The position numbers were made by a program, and so were the translations under genes. A stretch of DNA of 64,000 nucleotides from Setaria digitata (Eukaryota > Nematoda > Chromadorea > Rhabditida > Setariidae), in the NCBI GenBank assembly GCA_003640385.1, contig RCAB01000105.1, positions 100,739 through 164,738 on the forward strand, read 5' to 3'. This document shows positions 59,636 to 64,000 of the stretch, in pieces. The notes under the pieces are model-generated. The model had not been told where the DNA came from. It searched no databases and saw only the letters and a list, made by a program, of their open reading frames with translations. Position 1 is the first letter of the stretch. Every line of letters starts with the position of its first letter.

Positions 59636-62600
59636 TGTTACAAACATAGACAGTTTTCGTTGTTTTTTCCTTCGACCAACAAGGAAACTATGCTAATGAT
59701 CCGAAATAATTACCACATCTTTGTTTTCTTTCATTTTTGTACCATTGAAATGTTATGTTTTGTTTCCGTCGTTCTTGGACGGATTACTGTGAAATTAAAT
59801 GTCATTATTCTAGTTCCATTTTCAATCAATTTTTCAGCTAATACATCATTCTTCTGAATTTTTTCTAAAATCACCAGTGAATAAAATATTCATTCCTCCT
59901 CACTCATTTTCTTGCTTTCTTATTTTATACTTGTCGTTATTCCGTTAGTTAACTTTTCTTTGATAATGATTACAAACTCTTTGGAAGCACCGAAAATAAT
60001 TCAACTCAATTAATTCCAAAAAAGAAAATAGAAGGAAATGCTTTTTATTCCCCTTCACGGATCAAAAAAAAACACATACAAAAAGAAAGAACAAAAAAGA
60101 AATTCGTATTTTGTCACATTTCCCTTTCTGCTTTTTACTGCTTTAGTGATGAGTGAAATTGGCATAACACTAGATCTGACTAGCAAACTGAATCCAATGT
60201 TATGCAACTGGAGCTTAAGAAGGATCTTCGAACTCACAATCTTCACCGCCACAGGTATAAGGATCCTATTAATTATTTCCTCTAATCATAAATGCTCCTA
60301 ATCATCCAATAGAATTCGTTCCGGAAGGTGCATAGCTCTGAAAGATTCAAGTACATTCTCAAACCTATCATAGCAATGTGACATGAAAGGTTCTATTAAG
60401 CAAGATGCAACAGTTGCATCTCTTCCAGTCTTTTTCATTTTAGTCTAAGGCTTGTCTGACAAAAATTTGCTACAATGAATAAATTTGTTTTAAAATTCAA
60501 AACATGGATTCAAAACGAAACTAGAAAAAAAGGAACGAGAAGAAGGAACAGTTGTCTAATCGTATGAGAAACAAACATATATCTACCCGTCCATCTGTTT
60601 TTGCATTCTTCCGTTTGTTTGTTGTCAGTTTACTGATAAGCATCTTCAGGCTACTTTTTGGTATAAAATACAAACTATAGCTTTCGTCTTTTCTTCTCTT
60701 AGAATGGCCTTCATTTTTTTTTATTTAATATTCCGTCACTGTTATTTCGATTACATCAAAACCATAAATTTTGGGTTAGTTTTCTCTAATTTATGCTGAA
60801 GAACAGCACTATTGATTGATTGCAATAAGAAAAATGTTTTTCTTTCATTGTTTGTCAATTTGAGTATTGTTGAGAGTGACGTTTAAGTTATCGAGCTAAC
60901 GGAGAAACACCGTCAGGCAAAAGTGATTTCATACTTTAATCCGCATGCTATATAACTCTTACGGATTGTAAATTAATCAAACCGAAGGGCTGACAGTTTT
61001 GATAGAAGTTTATCAACCAGAAAAGTTCCGCAATACATTTGCTAATATACCCAGGAAAATTAATAATTCACATGTAAGCTTCATTTTAAATTTATCAGTT
61101 GCAGCTTTCTGATAAAAATATAAGTGTAATCAATATTTATTATTTGCGATGATAAAGGAAATAAATATCAATAAAAGCACTCAGCAAATACTAATTAATT
61201 TTTAACAAAAAAATTGGTAGGAATAGTGCTAATACCTATTTTAAAATTGTGCAACAAAAAATAGACATTAGAAAGAAGGAAAAAAGTAAAGTAGGAAATA
61301 TCATCAGTTATAAAACTATTACTATCAAAATAAAAAGGATCAAAATTTCTGTTTAAAAAGAAGTCGAAAAAATAATTCTTAATACTCCTAGTAGCGGATG
61401 AAACATGAAAGTATCGTTTTTTTTTAATTTCAAGGAAAAAACTCGAATGTATTAAAAAAAAAAAGAAACTGAAGAGGAAAATAAAGTTTAGGAAATAAAA
61501 CGACTGAAAATAAGTTATATTTGCTTAATAATTTCTTCTCTCATATTTCTAACGAACAAATAATCATTTCGAGGAATCCTACAGCAAGAATATATTAATG
61601 ATTAATTGCATTATCAAATATTGTTCCTACGTCGTGCAGTTAAATAAATTCAAATGTTTGTTTTACGTGAAAAATTTGATTTTCATTTGATTGTTATAAG
61701 TGTGAGATTTGTTATGGTAATTATTGAGGCATTCATTTAATTTACTTATTCATTAATCATTTATATGACTAAGTTCTTTTTTCCTTCATCAATTATTTAG
61801 AATGTTTTTTTTTTTTTTTGTTTTTCTGTCTCTTTCAACTTTGAATTAAGGACTTTCATAAATCTGATTAATCGTGCGGATGAAATATATGATTTTAGCA
61901 CAGTGATAAGAGATTATTTATATCTACTTTTATTATACAAAATAGTATTTATGTTATGAATAGACTATAAATAGTGTATTATAATACAGTATAATTATAC
62001 AAAATTTAATGGGAGAATCTCAAATTAATATTAATCAGCTAGAAATAACTTCCTATAAAGTTACAAAAACTGTTTATGGAAATAATAACTAATCACGTAA
62101 TGTTTTAACTTGTTTAAAAAGATAATACTTAAAACTTGATCATTTTTCACTAGAAAAAAAATTAGTAAATATAAAATAATCTTCCTACTTCCTCCCTTCT
62201 TCTGTTGTCATTAAGGCAGAAGTAAACGATAGTGAGGGAGAAAATGAGAAGGTCAAAATTGCGGGTGAATTATTTTGAAAGCATTTAAAATATTTTTAAT
62301 ATTCTGAAAAAAGCGAAGTGCATAATATGGACCAAACATTGATGAGACCTGTTTGGAAAGTTCAAAATTTATAGTTTCGAAAAAATGATGAAATGATTCA
62401 TAACGAGAGAGATTTGAAAAATGTCCGAAATATGAACTTTTTGAAAATCATCAATTATATGCTAAATTCAGTTAAAGGGAGAAAAACGTATACGAAATTT
62501 AACACTTAAAATTAAAGAAAAAAAAGTGAAGAGCTTAATTTATAAAAGAACAAATGCAAAAAACATATGTAACTGGAAAAAAGGAATGAATGAAGTAATA

Positions 62601-62869
62601 CCTGAATTGAACAACTTCATTTTCTCCCTTCTAATCTCAATCTGTTCGTTTTTCAGCATTGCTTGAATTATGCCAACCTGTTCTTCTTTTCTTCTTCCTT
62701 TTCTTCTCCCCACTTCCCGCATTTATCTCTGCTTCCTTTTATCCCTCATTCAAAACTTATCTTTCTTATCAGTAGTATAGGCAAATCTCAAAAGCTCGAA
62801 ACAAATCTACTTCTGTAAGTAATATTTCTAAATCTTCCATCCTATCTTTCTCTTTCTTCGTCTTCTCCA

Positions 62870-63110
62870 TTTCCTCTCTCCCTCTTTCGTTCTCCACACA
62901 ACTGCTCACATCAGATGATAAATGATACAAAGAAGTGGCACGTTTCAATTTCAATTTCCAAGCGATAATGACTCTTAATAAATTGAAAGTAAATGGAACC
63001 ATGGCAGTACTCCTTGCAAAATAATATTCTTCATCAATGAATATTATCAAATAACCCCGAAGTCCAACAACACTTCATAATTTGAAACTCTTAAAGTTTG
63101 ATACAACAAC
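62870..63110. repeat. Right-end tandem repeat, copy 1 conserved block
   Basis: This block shares many stretches with 63492-63730, for example TCAGATGATAAATGATACAA followed by AGAAGTGRCACGTTTCAATT and TTAATAAATTGAAARTAAAT. The offset between matching TCAGATGATAAATG positions is 622 bp. Confidence 0.8.
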
Positions 63111-63339
63111 GCTTACTTATTCAAGATATTATAAACTAAAAATATTCATTAATTTGAAACTACAAAAACTACTTCGCAATACAAGGAATCTACTCACAAA
63201 AACGAAATAAGTGAAAGAGTTGAAGTATGCCGTATCCCATCCATAACCTATTTTTAGGCTTTTTGTACCACAGTATCAGCAAAGCTTGTCGTACAGATTT
63301 CCATCTTCTGCTGTGACAACGAATGCTGCGTGCAATCAT

Positions 63340-63475
63340 ACAACAGATATGCATAAGCATACACGAGCGTGCACAAGCATCCAACAGCTTAACGAGCGTG
63401 TGTAAACATGCGCGAGCGTGTACAAGTTTGCACGAGTTTAGAAGCATGCACGAACCTGTAGAAGCATGCTCGCTC
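63340..63475. repeat. Array of about 20-bp AGCGTG/CATGC sub-repeats
   Basis: A series of degenerate units such as CACGAGCGTGCACAAGCATC, AACGAGCGTGTGTAAACATG, CGCGAGCGTGTACAAGTTTG and AGAAGCATGCACGAACCTGT lies between the two copies of the longer repeat. It is markedly GC-richer than the flanks. Confidence 0.7.
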
Positions 63476-63491
63476 TCTCCCTTTCAACCTC

Positions 63492-63730
63492 TTCTTTCCC
63501 ACTCTCTTTCTTTCTCGACACAACTGCTTATATCAGATGATAAATGATACAAAGAAGTGACACGTTTCAATTTCAAACCAATAATAACTGTTAATAAATT
63601 GAAAATAAATGGAACCGCAGCCGAATAATATATTGTTCATTAATAAAAATTATTAAATAATTCCAATTCGAATAAAACTTCATAAATTCAGTTTAATACA
63701 ACAGTCATGTCAGAGCAAATTATTAATTGT
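63492..63730. repeat. Right-end tandem repeat, copy 2 conserved block
   Basis: Second copy of the block at 62870-63110. The pattern appears to restart at the window edge: GTACAAATTTGCACGAG at 63951 resembles GTACAAGTTTGCACGAG at 63420, so a third unit probably continues beyond 64000. Confidence 0.75.
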
Positions 63731-64000
63731 TAAAAACCCTTGCTTATGTCAAACTAATTTACTAATTTTGAACCAATAATATCTATTATCTTAAAACAGT
63801 TAAATCACGGCAATATTAGAAATCTGCCGCACTAACATAAAACCGGGTCAAAAAAAAAAACATGTGCATATTTTATCCATAATCTTTACATTGTAATATT
63901 ATTGAATAGATTCCTGTACTTTCCTCAAAATACCCACGTAATATAATAATGTACAAATTTGCACGAGAGTCTATCCAGGGAAGTGTAGGAGCGTGTAAGT

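Larger units (their letters stand above)
53060..62800. other. AT-rich gene desert, right side
   Basis: No convincing gene on either strand. The region may contain the missing 5' exon and promoter of the FGF gene. It carries an A31 run (56570-56600), an AT palindrome (57366-57393), a (TTA)n tract (59494-59635) and small CTGTCTC repeats near 57990. A minus-strand open frame at 56642-56857 has less AT-biased content than its neighbours but no recognised similarity. Confidence 0.5.

Noticed and set aside
59271..59696. 141-codon plus-strand open frame resembling a membrane protein
   Set aside because: Its hydrophobic run of Leu, Ile and Tyr is translated (TTA)n microsatellite sequence.
1..64000. 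Wolbachia-derived or other bacterial insertion, mitochondrial insertion, retrovirus-like element
   Set aside because: No bacterial-style open frames, reverse transcriptase, integrase, gag-like or mitochondrial motifs were seen on either strand.

Overview
The window is nuclear DNA from a nematode, most likely a clade III (filarial-type) worm. The genome is very AT-rich and full of A/T homopolymers. Introns are a few hundred bases long with TTTCAG-like acceptors, and the best protein matches I recognise are metazoan and nematode families. I see no bacterial (for example Wolbachia) insertion, no rRNA and no CRISPR array. All gene identities come from recognising conserved motifs by eye. Exon models were built by hand from GT/AG sites and codon-phase bookkeeping, and no database search was possible.

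Layout: 1-6291 is an AT-rich gene desert. A tRNA-Ala(UGC) lies at 6292-6363. A 28-exon strawberry notch (SBNO, C. elegans let-765/nsh-1) gene occupies 18194 down to 7231 on the minus strand. A GC-richer gap of about 5-6 kb separates it from the divergent plus-strand SET8/PR-Set7 (KMT5A, C. elegans set-1) histone H4K20 methyltransferase gene at 24456-26220. A plus-strand AVL9 gene (DENN-type secretory trafficking protein) follows at 28312-34384. Next is a small secreted cysteine-rich protein with two ShKT domains at 35906-37800. A desert of about 10 kb (37801-48369) carries a foldback element and a 33-bp minisatellite. An FGF gene of the FGF9/LET-756 type lies on the minus strand from about 53 kb down to 48370; its 5' end is unresolved. 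The rest (53.1-64 kb) is another desert, ending in a diverged tandem repeat of about 0.6 kb that seems to run past the window edge.

The genes do not form an operon: strands alternate and the intergenic gaps are large. Two (SBNO and SET8) are nuclear and chromatin-linked, one (AVL9) acts in the late secretory pathway, and two (ShKT protein and FGF) are probably secreted. All five coding models close in frame except the 5' end of the FGF gene. Points of most interest are a non-canonical GC-AG intron inside the SBNO helicase core, a conserved PCNA-linked degron in SET8, a locally duplicated intron segment beside paired cysteine-module exons in the ShKT gene, the missing start codon and His-rich leader of the FGF gene, and the repeat structures in the deserts. 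I did not find a convincing wholly new biological system.
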